A DNA stretch of 64,000 bases from Myotis daubentonii (GCF_963259705.1 NC_081844.1:49213501-49277500), one strand, 5' to 3'. Positions 38,193 to 50,888 are shown, numbered from the stretch's first letter. Made by a program: numbers and translations. The notes: a model not told the origin generated them from the letters alone.

Positions 38193-38481
38193 TATATATA
38201 AAAACTTAAATGACTGGCCAACTGTTTGACCATCTGACCGGTAGCTATGACGCGTACTGACCAACAGAGGGCAGACACTCAATGCAGGAGCTGCCAAGCT
38301 GCGGTGGCTTGGCAGCTGCGGTTCTTAGGTGATGAGTCCGATTCCAGGTGTGTCACCTGAGAACCACCCTCTCGCAATCTGGGACCCCTTGAGGTATGTC
38401 AGAGAGCAGGTTTCAGCCCAATCCGTGCAGGCCAGGCCGAGGGACCCCACTGGTGTGAGAATCCACACACCGCGCCTCTAG
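38193..38481 (+). mobile_element. Helitron, second copy of the head-to-tail pair (289 bp)
   Basis: Begins tatatataaaaacttaaatg (no TC) directly at the CTAG of copy 1 and ends CACCGCGCCTCTAG before host T (38482). It is similar to copy 1 throughout but lacks about 20 bp around cagaaccagagagaag and carries scattered substitutions. Together the two copies occupy a single A|T site. Confidence 0.95.
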
Positions 38482-38593
38482 TGCTATATAAAAGATATTC
38501 TTTAATTTTTAAATAATTTGACAATCATTGTGAAAAAATTAACCAGGTTACAAAAAAGTTACTATCAGTGCATCAAATATAGTCAAAACTAAG

Positions 38594-39170
38594 ATTCACA
38601 CTTCTAGGAATATATCCCAAGAAACCAGAAACACCAATCAGAAAGAATATATGCATCCCTATGTTCATAGCAGCACAATTCACCATAGCTAAGATCTGGA
38701 AACAGCCTAAGTGCCCATCAGCAGATGAATGGATTAGAAAACTGTGGTACATCTACACAATGGAATACTATGTTGCTGTAAAAAAGAAAGAATTCTTACC
38801 ATTTGCAACAGCATGGATGGAACTGGAGAGCATATGCTAAGTGAAATAAGCCAGTCAATGAAAGAAAAATACTACATGATCTCACTCATTTATGGATAAT
38901 AAAGACCATTATAAACTGATGAACAAAAATAGATACAGAGGCAGAGCAGCATCCAACAGACTGTCAAACTATAGTGGGAAGGTCAGGGAAGGTATGGGGT
39001 GGAGGGGGTAAGAGATCAACCAAAGGACTTCTTTGCATGCATATAAGCATAACCAATGGACACAAGACACTGGGGGGTAGGGGAGGCCGGGGGAAGGTCA
39101 AGGGGGGGGAGACATATATAATATACTTTGTAATACTTTAAGCAATAAAACAAAATAATAATAATAAAAA
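38594..39170 (+). mobile_element. L1 LINE 3' end, 5' truncated
   Basis: Sense L1: cttctaggaatatatcccaa, gcatggatggaactggagag, ctactacatgatctcactc, the G-rich 3' UTR (ggggtaggggaggccggggg), aataaaacaaaataataat tail. It has no open frame of useful length. Confidence 0.92.
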
Positions 39171-39185
39171 GAATAGGTTTCTTAG

Positions 39186-39431
39186 CTTGCTCAATATGGC
39201 TCAGTGGTTGAGCACTGACTCAGGAACCAAGAGGTCACTGGTTCTATTCCTGGTCAGAGCACATGCCCAGGTTGTGGACCTGATCCCCGGTAGGGGCCAT
39301 TAGGAGGCAGCAGGTGCAGGTGTAGAGGCAGTCAATTGATGATGTTCCTCTCTCATTAATGTTTCTATCTCTCTATCCCTCTCCCTTCATCTCTCTCTAA
39401 AAAGATCAATAAAAACTAATTTTTTTAAAAG
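39186..39431 (+). mobile_element. VES-type SINE at the L1 tail
   Basis: Head caatatggctcagtggttga, B box ggttctattcc, ccccggtaggggcc, and a small local duplication (gcaggtgcaggtgtagaggc). Flanks gaataggtttcttag (39171-39185) and gaacaggtctcttag (39432-39446) match 13/15. Confidence 0.92.
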
Positions 39432-39446
39432 GAACAGGTCTCTTAG

Positions 39447-40338
39447 AACTCTTGAACACTAAGCAATCGTGTTCAATAATTTTATCATATCATTCAAAGA
39501 TGTTTCTTTCAATGAAAATTTTATTGTTTGTATAGATAGTATAGACATAATGCTATTTATATCTATGTAGCCAGAGGCATATAATGGCTTTATATTTAAA
39601 AAGCAATTATTGTGTGCTGTAGTGTTCTAAGATTTACAGATAATTCATTTAACCTTAATAATGACCCTATGAAGTAAGTACAATTATCATACCATAGTCT
39701 TAAAAATATAGTAAGCCCAATAATAGACATGGTGTTTAACTTTACATGAAAAGTTGAGAAACATTTGACTCAAGAATTATAAGCCCAACACTCATAAATA
39801 CAGGATTTTCTCATGCTGTATACACAGCTCAAAAGGTACTTCTGCTCTCTTGAGAAGACAAAAAGCTTTAAGTGTTCTTTCTTCCATGTTACTCTAAAAA
39901 AAAGTGCGAAATTTTGTCGAGAACATTAGTCTTCTAAGGACTGCCATCATGCATGAAATCTGAAATGCATACAGCATAATAAAGCTTTTATTGCCATTTC
40001 ATCTATATTGAGACAGAGAAGTGTTCCTACCATCATTAAGAAACACTACACATAATAATGACATGAATGATTCACCAACCCTGCCTAAAAATTATGATTA
40101 TGTATGCACATAGCAACATGACTTCAAAAAATCTAAATCAAATAGAGATAGTATTACCAGGACAACTTCTAAGCCACAATTAGAGAGAAAACCTGTAATA
40201 CTTCTACATGGGAAATGTAGAGAAGCAGCAATTAAGAATAATGCCTTGGTTTAAAAAAACACACACACACACAGAAAAAATATGCTCTAATAGGAATATA
40301 GGCCTCTTCTGTAGGGATTACATTTAATGCTAAATTTA
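39447..40338. other. Intronic sequence without recognised features
   Basis: Unique-looking intron with a short (CA)n run at 40258-40274. Confidence 0.55.
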
Positions 40339-40906
40339 TCCTATCTAATAAAGAGGGAATATGCTAATTGACCCTCACACCATCACAAAGGTGGAGGAGT
40401 CCACAGCCGATAAGGAGGGAATATGCTAATTGACTGCCCTGCCCTCAAATATGGAGGCACCCATAGCCAATAAGGAGAGACTATGCTAACTGACTGCCCC
40501 ACCCTCAAATATGGCAGCGCCCACAGCCATAAGATGGTGGCAGCCAGTCCCCTCAGCCCCACCGGGGCAGCTGGCTTGTAATAAGGTCGGGACTGCCCCC
40601 ACCTGGTCACTCCACGTGCCTGTCTCCAGGATCCCCTAGTCCCCCAGTCCCCCAGCTGCCCAGGGCTAGCCCAAGGCTCAGGTAACCAGGGCCTGCTGAG
40701 GCTTGTGCTGCCAACAGTGGCAGCAGCAGAGGTGTGATGGGGGCATCACCTTCCCCTGATTGCCGGGTTGCCTCCTGCCCCTGAGGGTTCCTGGACTGTG
40801 AGAGGGGGCAGGCTGGGCTGAGGGACCCCCCCCCTCCAGTGCATGAATTTTCATGCAACAGGCCACCCCCCTCCAATGTATGAATTTTCATGCACCGGGC
40901 CTCTAG
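40339..40906 (+). mobile_element. Helibat-type Helitron with duplicated ends (568 bp)
   Basis: TCCTATCTAATAAAGAGGG to CACCGGGCCTCTAG, with flanks A (40338) and T (40907). The subterminal 5' segment (gaatatgctaattgac plus the 'tccacagccgataagg' part) occurs three times at roughly 60-bp spacing (40354, 40420, 40480). The 3' hairpin region is present twice in tandem (about 40829-40862 and 40866-40906). The interior is GC-rich. Confidence 0.95.
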
Positions 40907-42337
40907 TAATAGTATATAATAGAAGTTTTAGTTTGAGTTCATTTCTCCATGAAGTTTATCAATAAGCCCTAGGTTGTATGGCCAGTTTGGTGTTAAGAGT
41001 ATGATCATATGTATTTTCTAGTCACTGAATATTTTAATCAGTCAAGATTACATCTTTCTAGCCTTCTAATATCTCAGATATTCTTTGTTTTATTTACCAC
41101 AGAAAAATACAAAAGTGATAGTGAAAAAAAGCATTTCTTTGTTGATATATGTATATAGTCTCTAATACACACATACACACATATATGCACACTATATATA
41201 TTATCTTTTTATTTTATTTTTTTGATAAGCACACAAAGGAAATAATACTAATCAATGGACATCAACCTCTGGACACATTTTTATCCTTATTCAACTATAA
41301 ATGGTCAAATACTATCATATACTAGTGCTAAACATCAGAATAGCAACATTCATAGTGTTGTTGCTGCTGTTGTTGTTTTATCATAGATACTTTTATATAG
41401 TCTTAATTTTGAAGTAGGTTAATATTAATAACAATTTTATAGCTTATTGAATTTGGGAATAAATTTGTATTTTATGTATGTGGGCAATTTCATTTAATTA
41501 AATTTTCTTATCTCAATACAATGATCATGTATAAATAATTTATCTGAATAGATGTCACCTGTAAAAACCCATGTCCCTGTAGTAGTCACAACTGTGTGTT
41601 GTCATTTCTTCTTTTTTTGTACTGCTGACCTTCAAAAGACATTTTCATATGAGTATCATATATTTAATATTTCGATTAGTCATAGCATTGATGCTAGCTA
41701 GCATCAATTACCTCCCTACTATCCCCAAACCAACCAAATAAACACAAATGATTTTGCCAATTTGTCTCTTTGTAAGAGAGGGATTACTCAGTATTCTCAA
41801 ATAAGTACTGGTTCTGTTAGTTACATAGTTACTAAATATGCATCAGCCATTCTCTACTGTATAATGATTATTTAGAATATTACCAATGTGGACTCCCAAT
41901 TTTTTCTGAAATTAAAAAAAATAACTCATATAGAATATACTACATATTAAGGATAATTGGTTTTAAATTACCTAAATGAAATGTTCATTGTTTTGTTTTC
42001 TGGAAAATTATAATTGCTAATAGTTCAATTTGTCAGTATTGCCATAGAAATATGACACTATTCGACATTTTCTTTTAATTCACAATTAGTCAAACAAGTA
42101 ACAAAAAACTATTTAGTAATGCATGTCTTTATGGATATGCATAGTGTTTTAACAATAGCCTATAATGACCTTTACCAAATATATTTAGTACTTAGGAAAG
42201 GCAGAGGACACACTATATAAGAGATGTGAGTAGAAGAGGATAAATTAATACTAGAAGGTGTCTAAAATAAGTGTAGACTGTATATGGCATCAGTAGAAAT
42301 TGGGCTTATGAGACAGAAAGCAAATAAATATACAATA
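40907..42337. other. Intronic sequence without recognised features
   Basis: AT-rich intron with low-complexity CA/TA sequence at 41160-41205. Confidence 0.55.
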
Positions 42338-42609
42338 TTTCTGATTGGTGTTTTGGGTTTCTTAGGATATATTCCTAGAAATGAGATTACTGGGTCAAAT
42401 GGCAGTTCCATATTTAATTTTTTGAAGAAACTCCTACTGTTTTCCATAGTGGTTGCACCAGTCTGCATTGCCACCAGCAGTGCACAGGGTTCCCTTTTCT
42501 CCACATTTGTCATTTATTGATTTGTTGATGGTAACCATTCTGACAAGTGTGAGGTGATACCTCCTGATGTTCTCATTTGCATCTCTCTGATGATCAGTGA
42601 CTTGGAGCA
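42338..42609 (-). mobile_element. L1 ORF2 fragment, antisense (left of Helitron)
   Basis: Antisense L1: tttctgattggtgttttggg, tggttgcaccagtctgcatt, cattctgacaagtgtgaggt. It continues a few bases past the Helitron (tttttcata at 42739). Confidence 0.9.
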
Positions 42610-42738
42610 TCTATGATATAAAAGGCCTGTGGTCCTAACGCCGTAAAGACCAAAACTGGCGCAGGTGGGCAGGGCTGTGAGTGCAGTGGGGCACGTGCGG
42701 GTGGGCAGGCTGCGCGATTTCACGCACTGGGCTTCTAG
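42610..42738 (+). mobile_element. Minimal Helitron (129 bp)
   Basis: TCTATGATATAAAAGGCC start, tttcacgcactgggcttctag end, flanks A (42609) and T (42739) inside the L1. It is the shortest complete Helitron here. The interior keeps the gcaggtgggcagggctgtg GC-rich part. Confidence 0.9.
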
Positions 42739-42750
42739 TTTTTTCATAAA

Positions 42751-44638
42751 ATCTATATTTCAAAAAGAGAAAAACACCTACTCACTGATGCAAACTAGGT
42801 GGAACAATCTGAGGAAAATAGATGTTGCCATTGTCTGAAATCAAAAAGTTTTCTGTGAAATCCAGCTGACATTTTGATTTCCCTTTATGTAGTATGTGTG
42901 TATGTGTGTATATATAAAATCTGTGGTCATATTAATACAAGTAATAAGCGTGCATATTCCTTTGATATGGTACTGATTTATGTTCAGAAAAGTTTATGGG
43001 TTGCTTTGTCAAAGATAAGTTCAAGATAACTTTCTACAATGAGAAGTTGCTATTTCATTAATTTGACTTTTCTCAAAGTAATTTTCTACAAACTAAAAGC
43101 ATATGAGTTTTGAATATATTTACATCGGAAAAATTCATTAAAATGTGTGAAATTTCTAAAGACAAGAGATGAAAAATTCCTAATTTTCACCTTATGAATA
43201 AAAGAGAATCACTTAAGTTCTTGTCCTTTTCATGTATGTTTTCGGATGAAAACGAATTACAAACTCTTTGTTTTTAAAGTCATCCATTTTTATAAGTGAG
43301 TTGTAGAATTATTTAATAAATACATTAAAAAACCATTCCTGGCTTTCAATTTTCTGAAAGAAGAAAACCAGGATTTTTCTTTACATACACTGTAAACTTT
43401 GCATTTATTCAATTTCTTGATTTAGTTACCTGTTTTGAGCAGTGAAAACAAAAAAAACACCTTCTCCTTGAGGACAGCATACATTAAGATTCATATACCA
43501 ATATATTACACATTCATGTATATACTAATACAAAATATACAATGGTTTAGTGCTCTTTTATTTTCCAATATTAAATTTATTTCTTCTTGGTTCCATAATT
43601 AAAATAATGACAGTAGCGTATATAATTTATATAGAGAGACTTTCACTTTGTACAATTTAAACGTAGTTTAGACTACATTGTGCTTTCTCGAGTAGTTTGG
43701 TAAAAATGTTTGGAATAAGAAAGAAATTATTAGATGTCTCCATAAGAAGAAGGAAAAGTTTTCATTATTTATAACATGAATTTCTGGGTTATCTAACTTT
43801 AGCCTTTCATTGTCTTTGAAGCATTTTACTACCCTGTAAATTACAGATAACTGATACCAATGAAAAATAACTCTTGTCTATGAACTTGCAAAAGAATTCT
43901 GCCTGGTAGGTTCTGTTGATTTCTCTACCCCCTTTTGTGGGGAAAAAAAAAAAAAAAAAGCCAGGTTCATTTCTACAATGGTTTACTCCATATAAATGCA
44001 TGGCTTTTTGACTTTTTGAACTGGTTATATAATATCGGCCTAGTTCCCTCATAAATAATGAGCTAACTGCAGTTTAACATGTTTATTTTATATCTGCATG
44101 AGAATCATTTTACCTTTAAAAATAATCTTTTAACAGTCTACATATATAATTGTTTTTCTTAGAATAGGGCTCAGTGCTTAGGATTATTTCAGTTACAAGT
44201 GATTAGACAGATTGGGCAAAGGTAGGTTTACAGTTTTGAGTACAGGGAACAGTTTATATTGTGTTATTATGTATTAATTATTGTATTATTTTCCATATGA
44301 ACAACTGTTAACTTTTGTCCCAGCCTATATGTCATTATATATAAGTAAATATAGAGAGCTGAATTTGAATATATCTCCAGCAAATTGAACAAAAGCATGA
44401 AAAATATATATAATGTAAATAGCAAACTTATAAAACATCTTTTAATTTTTCTATTCTTTATTACTACACGAAATAAACTTTAAAAAGTTAGAATTCACCA
44501 GTTGAATTAACTCTTTACCTTTATAAAACAAATATCCTATACTTGCATTACCAGTGTATTTAAATATATAGTTATTTTATTATTTTTAATCATTATAACA
44601 GCCTTTTAAGAAGAAAATGATATTTCATTATAGTACTA
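42751..44638. other. Intronic sequence without recognised features
   Basis: AT-rich intron. Poly(A) run at 43942-43959. Nothing else is seen. Confidence 0.55.
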
Positions 44639-44997
44639 CTAGGGGCCTGGTGCACGAAATTCATGCACTGGGTGTGTGTGGGGGGGAGTGTCCCTCAGCC
44701 CAGCCTGCCCCCTCTCACATACTGGGAGCCCTCAGGCGTTGACCCCCATCACCCTCCAATCGCAGGATCGGCCCCTTGCCCAGGCCTGACGCCTCTGGCC
44801 TAGGCGTCCGGCCCGGGCAGCGGGGACTCGCAGCTGCAGCGGCCCCACGATCGTGGGCTTCGCTTTAGGCCCAAGCAAGGGACCCCTAGCTCCTGGGACT
44901 GCCAGCTTCAACCGTGCCCAGCTCCCATCGCTGGCTCCACCCCTACTTCCTGCTATCACTGGCCAGGGCGGAAAAGGCACCTGATTCTCTGATCATG

Positions 44998-45051
44998 GCT
45001 GGGGGGCAGGGCAAAGGCGGCCCCAGGGCCGCCTTTGCCCTGCCCCCCAGC
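44998..45051. repeat. Perfect 25-bp inverted repeat, 4-nt loop
   Basis: Arms 44998-45022 and 45027-45051 are exact reverse complements, GC-rich, around the loop CCAG. The arms begin gctggggggcagggcaaa. In RNA or single-stranded DNA this forms a very stable hairpin. Confidence 0.97.
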
Positions 45052-45162
45052 TCTTAGCTCCCCCCTGGGTTTCCGATCACTGTCAGTGGCAGGAGGCTTC
45101 TTCCTGCTTTCCCTTTCGCCTCCCTGCATTGTGCCTACATATGCAAATTAACCACCATCTTG

Positions 45163-45180
45163 TTGGCAGTTAACTGCCAA
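45163..45180. repeat. 18-bp perfect palindrome
   Basis: ttggcagttaactgccaa. It lies in the Helitron 5' subterminal region, with another ttggcagttaa half-site 15 bp further on. Confidence 0.95.
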
Positions 45181-45270
45181 TCTTAGTTGGCAGTTAATTT
45201 GCATATAGCCCTGATTAGCCAATGAAAAGGGTAGCTCATACGCCAATTACCATTTTTCTCTTTTAACAGT

Positions 45271-46344
45271 GTTGATGACATTACAAACAAAGATATTTTA
45301 CAAGGTCATACAGCAAACCAAAATATCAGAATCTATTACAACTTCCTGAAGACCCAACATTGTGATTGGTTGGATTAAAAAAATTTTCAAATTACTATGC
45401 ACTTCTAACAGGGGTCTTTTAGACTTGACTGCACCTTCTCATGACTGAAGAAAGGCACTTACCTGCCTGCACACAACCCTTGGTACAAAGCTTTGCAAGC
45501 AAATACTGTCTTTGTGCAAAGAAGAAATCACTGGTGAATACAACTCTTTGTGGAAAGAAGAAAGCACTTCTTGGTGAGTACAAAAGTGCTCTATAGTGCC
45601 TAGCATGAAAAGTGACATGCACTGGTTTTCAGCCCCACTTCCTGCCTTCACCAAGTGCCTTTCTGCATCGCACAACTGATGGCAACCCTGCCTTTATTGT
45701 TTTGCACTAGGCATCATTTCTGTATTTTATTTTAAATAGGCTATTATGAATTCTAACAAGGACCTTTTTCATGAGCATCTAATTTTTATACCATTATTAC
45801 TCTATCATACTGTTTCATATCTAATGTAAAGAGATCTGACCATAATGACTGAAATCATGATTTACGTACGATGAAAATACTGCTTTTCAAAAGTTATTTC
45901 ATTGGAGAAAAAATATCTGGTGGAGAAAATCACCAAAGATATGGTTCAAAGAAAATGGTGTCACTATTTAGTAAATAGAGTTCGAACTGAAAAGGGTGCT
46001 GTTCACATATTTTACATTTTTCTTATTCATAACAGACGTTCTGTGGAAACATTCTGGAGACAGTACACCTGATGCCACTGATTGATTCCAGTCCTTACCT
46101 GGTCATGGCCCCCTAAAGTGCAGATTAGTCTTTGGCAGGTATTCAACACTTGATTCAGGATGAGGTCTCTAGCACAACGCTATCTTTTTCAAATTCTGCC
46201 AGGTTTAGAGACTAAATTGAAAGCTATGCAAGGCATGACCTGAAATTCTATTTTATTTTAATGGCCCCTCAAATCATTCTTACATGATCTTTCCCAGACT
46301 TGGTCTCAGCAAAGAAAAGAAAATTTTGGTACTTAATTTACTGA
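45271..46344. other. Intronic sequence, no assigned features
   Basis: 45400-45720 has loosely repeated 'aaagaagaaa...cactggtgaatacaa / cacttcttggtgagtacaa' wording, suggesting an old repeat that I cannot name. No exon is seen. Confidence 0.5.
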
Positions 46345-47245
46345 AAAATGTCAATCATTTTGGAAGTCCATTTTGTTTAGGTTGTCCAGTTTGTTGGAGT
46401 AGAGTTGTTTGTAATATTTTTTTACAATCCTTTGTATGTCTGTGGGGTCATTTACTAATTCACCTCTTTCATTTCTGATTTTGTTTATTTGGGTCCTCTT
46501 TGCTTCTTGGTGAGCCTGGCTAGAGTTTCAACAATCTTGTTTATCCTTTCAAAGAACCAGCTCTTGGTTTTATTGATCTTCTGTATTGTTTTTGGTATCT
46601 ATGTTGTTTATTTCCACTCTGATCTTTATTATTTCCTTCCTTCTGCTTACTCTGGGCTTTTCTTGTTGCTCTCATTCTAATTCTTTAAGTTGTAGGGTTG
46701 GGTAATTTATTACCACTTTTTCTTGTTTTTTGAGGTAGGCCTGTAGAGCTATAAACTTCCCTCTCAGGACTGCTTTCACTGTGTCCCATAGATTTTGGAT
46801 TGGTGTGTTTTCACTGTCATTTGTTTCCAGGATGCTTTTGATTTCTTCTTTGATCTCTTTTGTAAACTAGTCATTGTTTAATAGAATGCTATTTAGCCTC
46901 CAAGTGTTTGATTTTTTTCATTGTTTTTATTGTAGTTGATTTCTAATTTTATGCCATTGTAAACTGAGAAGATGCTTGAAATGATTTATATCTTCTTAAA
47001 TTTGAAGAGACTTTGCCTGTGTCCCAATATGTGGTCTAACTTTGAAAATGTCCCACGTGCACTTGAGAAGAATGTATATTCTGTAGCTTTGGGAGGGAAT
47101 GTTCTGAAGATGTCAATTAATTCCATATGATCTAGTGAGTCATTTAGGATTGCTGTTTCTTCACTGATTTTTTGTTTAGAGGATTTTCCAGTGGTGTCAA
47201 TGGGATATTTAAGTCTCCTACTATGATTGTAGATTGTTATTTTAA
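46345..47245 (-). mobile_element. L1 ORF2 fragment (endonuclease-RT linker), antisense
   Basis: About 0.9 kb of antisense L1 ORF2: gtcatttactaattcacctc, caaagaaccagctcttggtt, ctttcactgtgtcccataga, gaagaatgtatattctgtag, tcctactatgattgtag. Truncated at both ends. Confidence 0.9.
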
Positions 47246-48498
47246 TCTCACTTTACTAAAGTCTTAAGGAGGAAATGATATAAATCCTTAATCTTAGTTG
47301 ACTTTCTTCTATCCTTGATTATTAATACCTATTATAATTCTTCACCCATACTATTAGGTAAATTAACTCAGGACTTTTTATGATTAATTTGATTCTAGCA
47401 TTAATTTCCTAACTGCTTGACTTGTAACTCTCTCTGCTTTTAATCTTGCCAACTTCAATTTAATTACTATTAAAGTAATCTATAAATTAATATTTTCAGG
47501 TGTCTTTTCTGTGCCAAATTTTTAAATAGCTCACCATTCCTTTCTATATTAAGTCCCAAAAGAAACTTGTGATGCAGCCGCACTTTCATCAACCCACTGA
47601 ACTTGTCATGTCTAGTGTAGTTACATCATATACTTTCAAATTTCTGAGACCTGACTGCTTATTTATTGGCTGCTCTATTTCTTTCATCAGATATTTCATT
47701 CTGTGTATTTATTTACTAGGGTTGTGGTACAGAAAGCATATTGAAGATGCACAGTGAGCATTATGTTTCTTTCAAAGTATTTAAATGTCCATACACATAA
47801 AACAATTATTACAAATTGGCACTGTAACATTCTGGGAACTGCTAAATGATATTCAGTACAACATTTAATTTTCCTAGAACAGTTTGTTTATGTTAATTTG
47901 GTTTTAATCAGGTGAAACACTACTCTTTAGGACATAGTCACTATTAGTTATTCTTGTATGAAAATGATAAGTCTTCTCTAAAATTAGGAATTGAAATAAA
48001 TATTTACCCAAACAACTGATCCATTCTGATGATTAAATTTCAATTATAAAATACATGGAAGGCTATCAGAAAAAAAGGATTTTAAAACAAAAGGTGGATT
48101 CTGTGTTATAAGTACTGTGTTTATGAAAGGATTTCAAATAGATTTTAATGGATGCAATGCTCTCAAGAATAAGAAATTACTTCTCTCGTAAATAACAAAT
48201 TTATTTGTTGCTCCAGTAATAAGGTATTTTTTGAAGTACTTTTTATCAGAAATGTTTCAATTATAAAACCACCAGAAATATTATAGTTGAATTAAAAATA
48301 CAAAAGCAGCACAAAAACATGTTAAGCTGAGGTTTCAATTTCATTTTGACTATTAATTGTTATGCCATCATATTTTATCAGATACTAAACTCTCCAAAAA
48401 TATTTTATGTTCTATAACATTTTATGTTATGCAAATTATAATATCATCATAGTAAAAGCTAAGGCATATATATCCTACATTGTTTAAGTGCCATATAT
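47246..48498. other. Intronic sequence without recognised features
   Basis: AT-rich unique-looking intron. Confidence 0.55.
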
Positions 48499-48685
48499 AA
48501 TATTCTGTCTAATACAAAAACTACCTAATGAGATAGATGCTGTGATGGCCTCATATTTTGGATTAGAAAACTGTAACACATGGAGATAAAGTAATTTAAT
48601 CAGAGTGATAAGTTTTAAGAAATGGTAGAGCTGGAATTTGAATTTGGCTAAGAGTATGGGCTACTTTACAGCCTGCCAAGTGATA
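48499..48685 (-). repeat. MIR SINE
   Basis: Antisense MIR: ctcatattttggattagaaa, acatggagataaagtaattt, ggtagagctggaatttgaat, and a gcctgccaagtg end. Confidence 0.75.
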
Positions 48686-50092
48686 GTGATCAACATGAGA
48701 CAATGGTAACTAACAAATGATTACAGTTGATTATACAGCCTCCTGTTCCACAAAAGATTCCTTATAGTTTATGAAATACAGAAACATATCTAATAAATGG
48801 AGAAGAAAAATCGTCTTAGAATCAAAAGTTTACCAACTTCTATCTAATATGGATATTCTGCTAGCTAAAATTTTATCAAGGGTTAAAAATAATTATGTTT
48901 GGAGAAACCAAGATGGTGGCATAGGTAAACACCGAAATTGCTGCCTCCTACAACAACTTCACAAATACAACAAAAAGACAAAATGGACATCATCCAGAAC
49001 TACAGGAAGGCTGGCTGAGTGGAAATTCTACAAGTAGAAGGAAAGAGAAAAGCACACTGAGAGTCAGGAGCTGCGGAAGTAAAGTGCAAAGGTACAGAGG
49101 CTCGCGCGCGGAAGGGGGCTGGTACCTGAGGATGCTGCTGTATTTTTGAATCGGGAGGGAGTCACAAGCTCCCGACTGCTCTGAACTCGTTCTGGGAAGT
49201 CTCTGGGGACCCAGGACTCATACAGGGAGAAACTGGACTGTCTGGCAGTGGGCAGAACTCGGAACTCGAGAGCGGCTTTCCATCAGAGGTGCTTGCAGCA
49301 ATTAAATTACCGGGACACTGAGACGCACAGCCCCTTAGGGCAGGGCTGAGGATCTGCCATAGCTGCTTGCTCCACCCTGTTGATTCCTTGAGACCCCGCC
49401 CCACCCAGGCTGTGGCAGAGGCTTTTGCATATGAATGCCCTGGCCCTTTGCAACCTGAAAATTACCTAACAAATTACAGCTGGGCCAGACAGACCCAGAA
49501 CTTCCAAGAGAAGGCCCAAGGCCCCACAGCAGCTTGCATTGCTTCACAGCAGGGCCTCATCTGGGCACCTCCAAACTCCAAAAAAGGAAGGGGAATCTGC
49601 AGATCTTTTCGTAGCTCCTGCTGGGTAACCTCAGGCAGAGACTAAATTAGCACCTCTTTAGATCTAAGAGCCAGTGTACCCAGTGGTCAGAGTGGGACCA
49701 TCCAGATTACAACTCCTCAGATCCATAAGGGACACACTAAGGGGGCAGACTCAGTGAGCACCAAAGCCCCACTGAAGCAAGTCTTGCCCCAGAATGGTGT
49801 CTTCAGCGGAGAAGTTCTCCACTGCAGACACAGCTGATTCTCACTGCCAACTGGCCTGGAGGTCAATTCCTCCCAGTGATACCTACAACAATCAAGGCAT
49901 AACTACAACAAGACTGTGCACAAAGTCCACAAGGGGGTACACCAAGAGTGTCCACCTCAGGTAATTGGGGAGGCTGAGCCACTGGGCCCTACAGGACACC
50001 TAGCACACAAAACCACTCTACCAACACAGGGAAGCATAAAAAATGCAGAGACAAAGAAACAGGTCACAACTGACAGAAATGGAGGAAAGCAA

Positions 50093-50888
50093 ATGACTGG
50101 ATATAGAGTTCAAAACCATATTTATAAGGTTTTTCAAGAATTTTCTGGAAACCACCGATAAATTTAGTGAGACCCTGGAGGATATGAAAAAAGACCAACT
50201 AGAAATTAAGCATACACTGACTGAAATAAAGAATAATATACAGAGATCCAACAGCAGACAAGAGGATCCCAAGAATCAAGTCAAAGATTTGAAATACGAA
50301 GAAACAAAAAATACCCAACGAAAGAAGCAAAAAGAAAAAAGAATCCAAAAATATGAAGATAGTGTAAGGAGCCTCTGGGACAACTTCAAGCATACCAACA
50401 TCAGAATTATAGGGGTGCCAGAAGAAGAGAGAGGGCAAGATATTGAAAACCTATTTGAAGAAATAATGACAGAAAATTTCCCCTACCTGGTGAAAGAAAT
50501 AGACTTACAAGTCCAGGAAGCGCAGAGAACCCCAAACAAAAGGAATCCAAAGAGGACCACACCAAGACACATCATAATTAAAATGCCAAGAGCAAAAGAC
50601 AAAGAGAGAATCTTAAAAGCAGCAAGAGAAAAAAAGTCAGTTACCTACAAGGGAGTACCCATACGACTGTCAGCTGATTTCTCAACAGAAACCATGCAGG
50701 CCAGAAGAGAGTGGCAAGAAATATTCAAAGTGATGAATAGCAAGAACCTACAACCAAGATTACTTTATCCAGCAAAGCTATCATTCAGAATAGAAGGTCA
50801 GGTAAAGAGCTTCACAGATAAGAAAAAGCTAAAGGAGTTCATCACCACGAAACCAGCATTATATGAAATGCTGAAAGGTATTCTTTAA
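50093..50888 (+). pseudogene. L1 ORF1 (RNA-binding chaperone), one frameshift
   Basis: L1 ORF1p coats L1 RNA as a coiled-coil trimer. The reading frame starts at ATG 50093 (MTGYRVQNH). A one-base frameshift in the T-run near 50141 shifts it. The remaining 234 codons, ATG 50184 to the TAA at 50886-50888, are open: a charged coiled coil (KNQVKDLKYEETKN), then the RRM-like part (NIRIIGVPEEERGQD, RHIIIKMPRAKDKERIL), then the C-terminal domain (YKGVPIRLSADFS, LQPRLLYPAKLSFRI). It is a LINE protein, not a host gene. Confidence 0.92.

Larger units (their letters stand above)
44639..45270 (-). mobile_element. Helitron with long 5' end and large palindrome (about 632 bp)
   Basis: Reverse-oriented. 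3' end CTAGGGGCCTGGTGCACG plus hairpin, GC-rich interior, then a 5' region of another subtype: atatgcaaattaaccaccat, a ttggcag palindrome, gattagccaatgaaaaggg, and an end near ctcttttaacagt. That 5' end (CTGTTAAAAGAG in minus orientation) matches the longer Helibat subfamily. The right boundary is approximate. Confidence 0.85.

Noticed and set aside
44732..44980. 82-codon minus-strand ORF
   Set aside because: GC-rich Helitron interior; no protein features.
50184..50888. A 234-codon open frame as a host gene
   Set aside because: Its coiled coil, RRM-like and C-terminal motifs are those of L1 ORF1, and it lies between an L1 5' UTR and 3' end.
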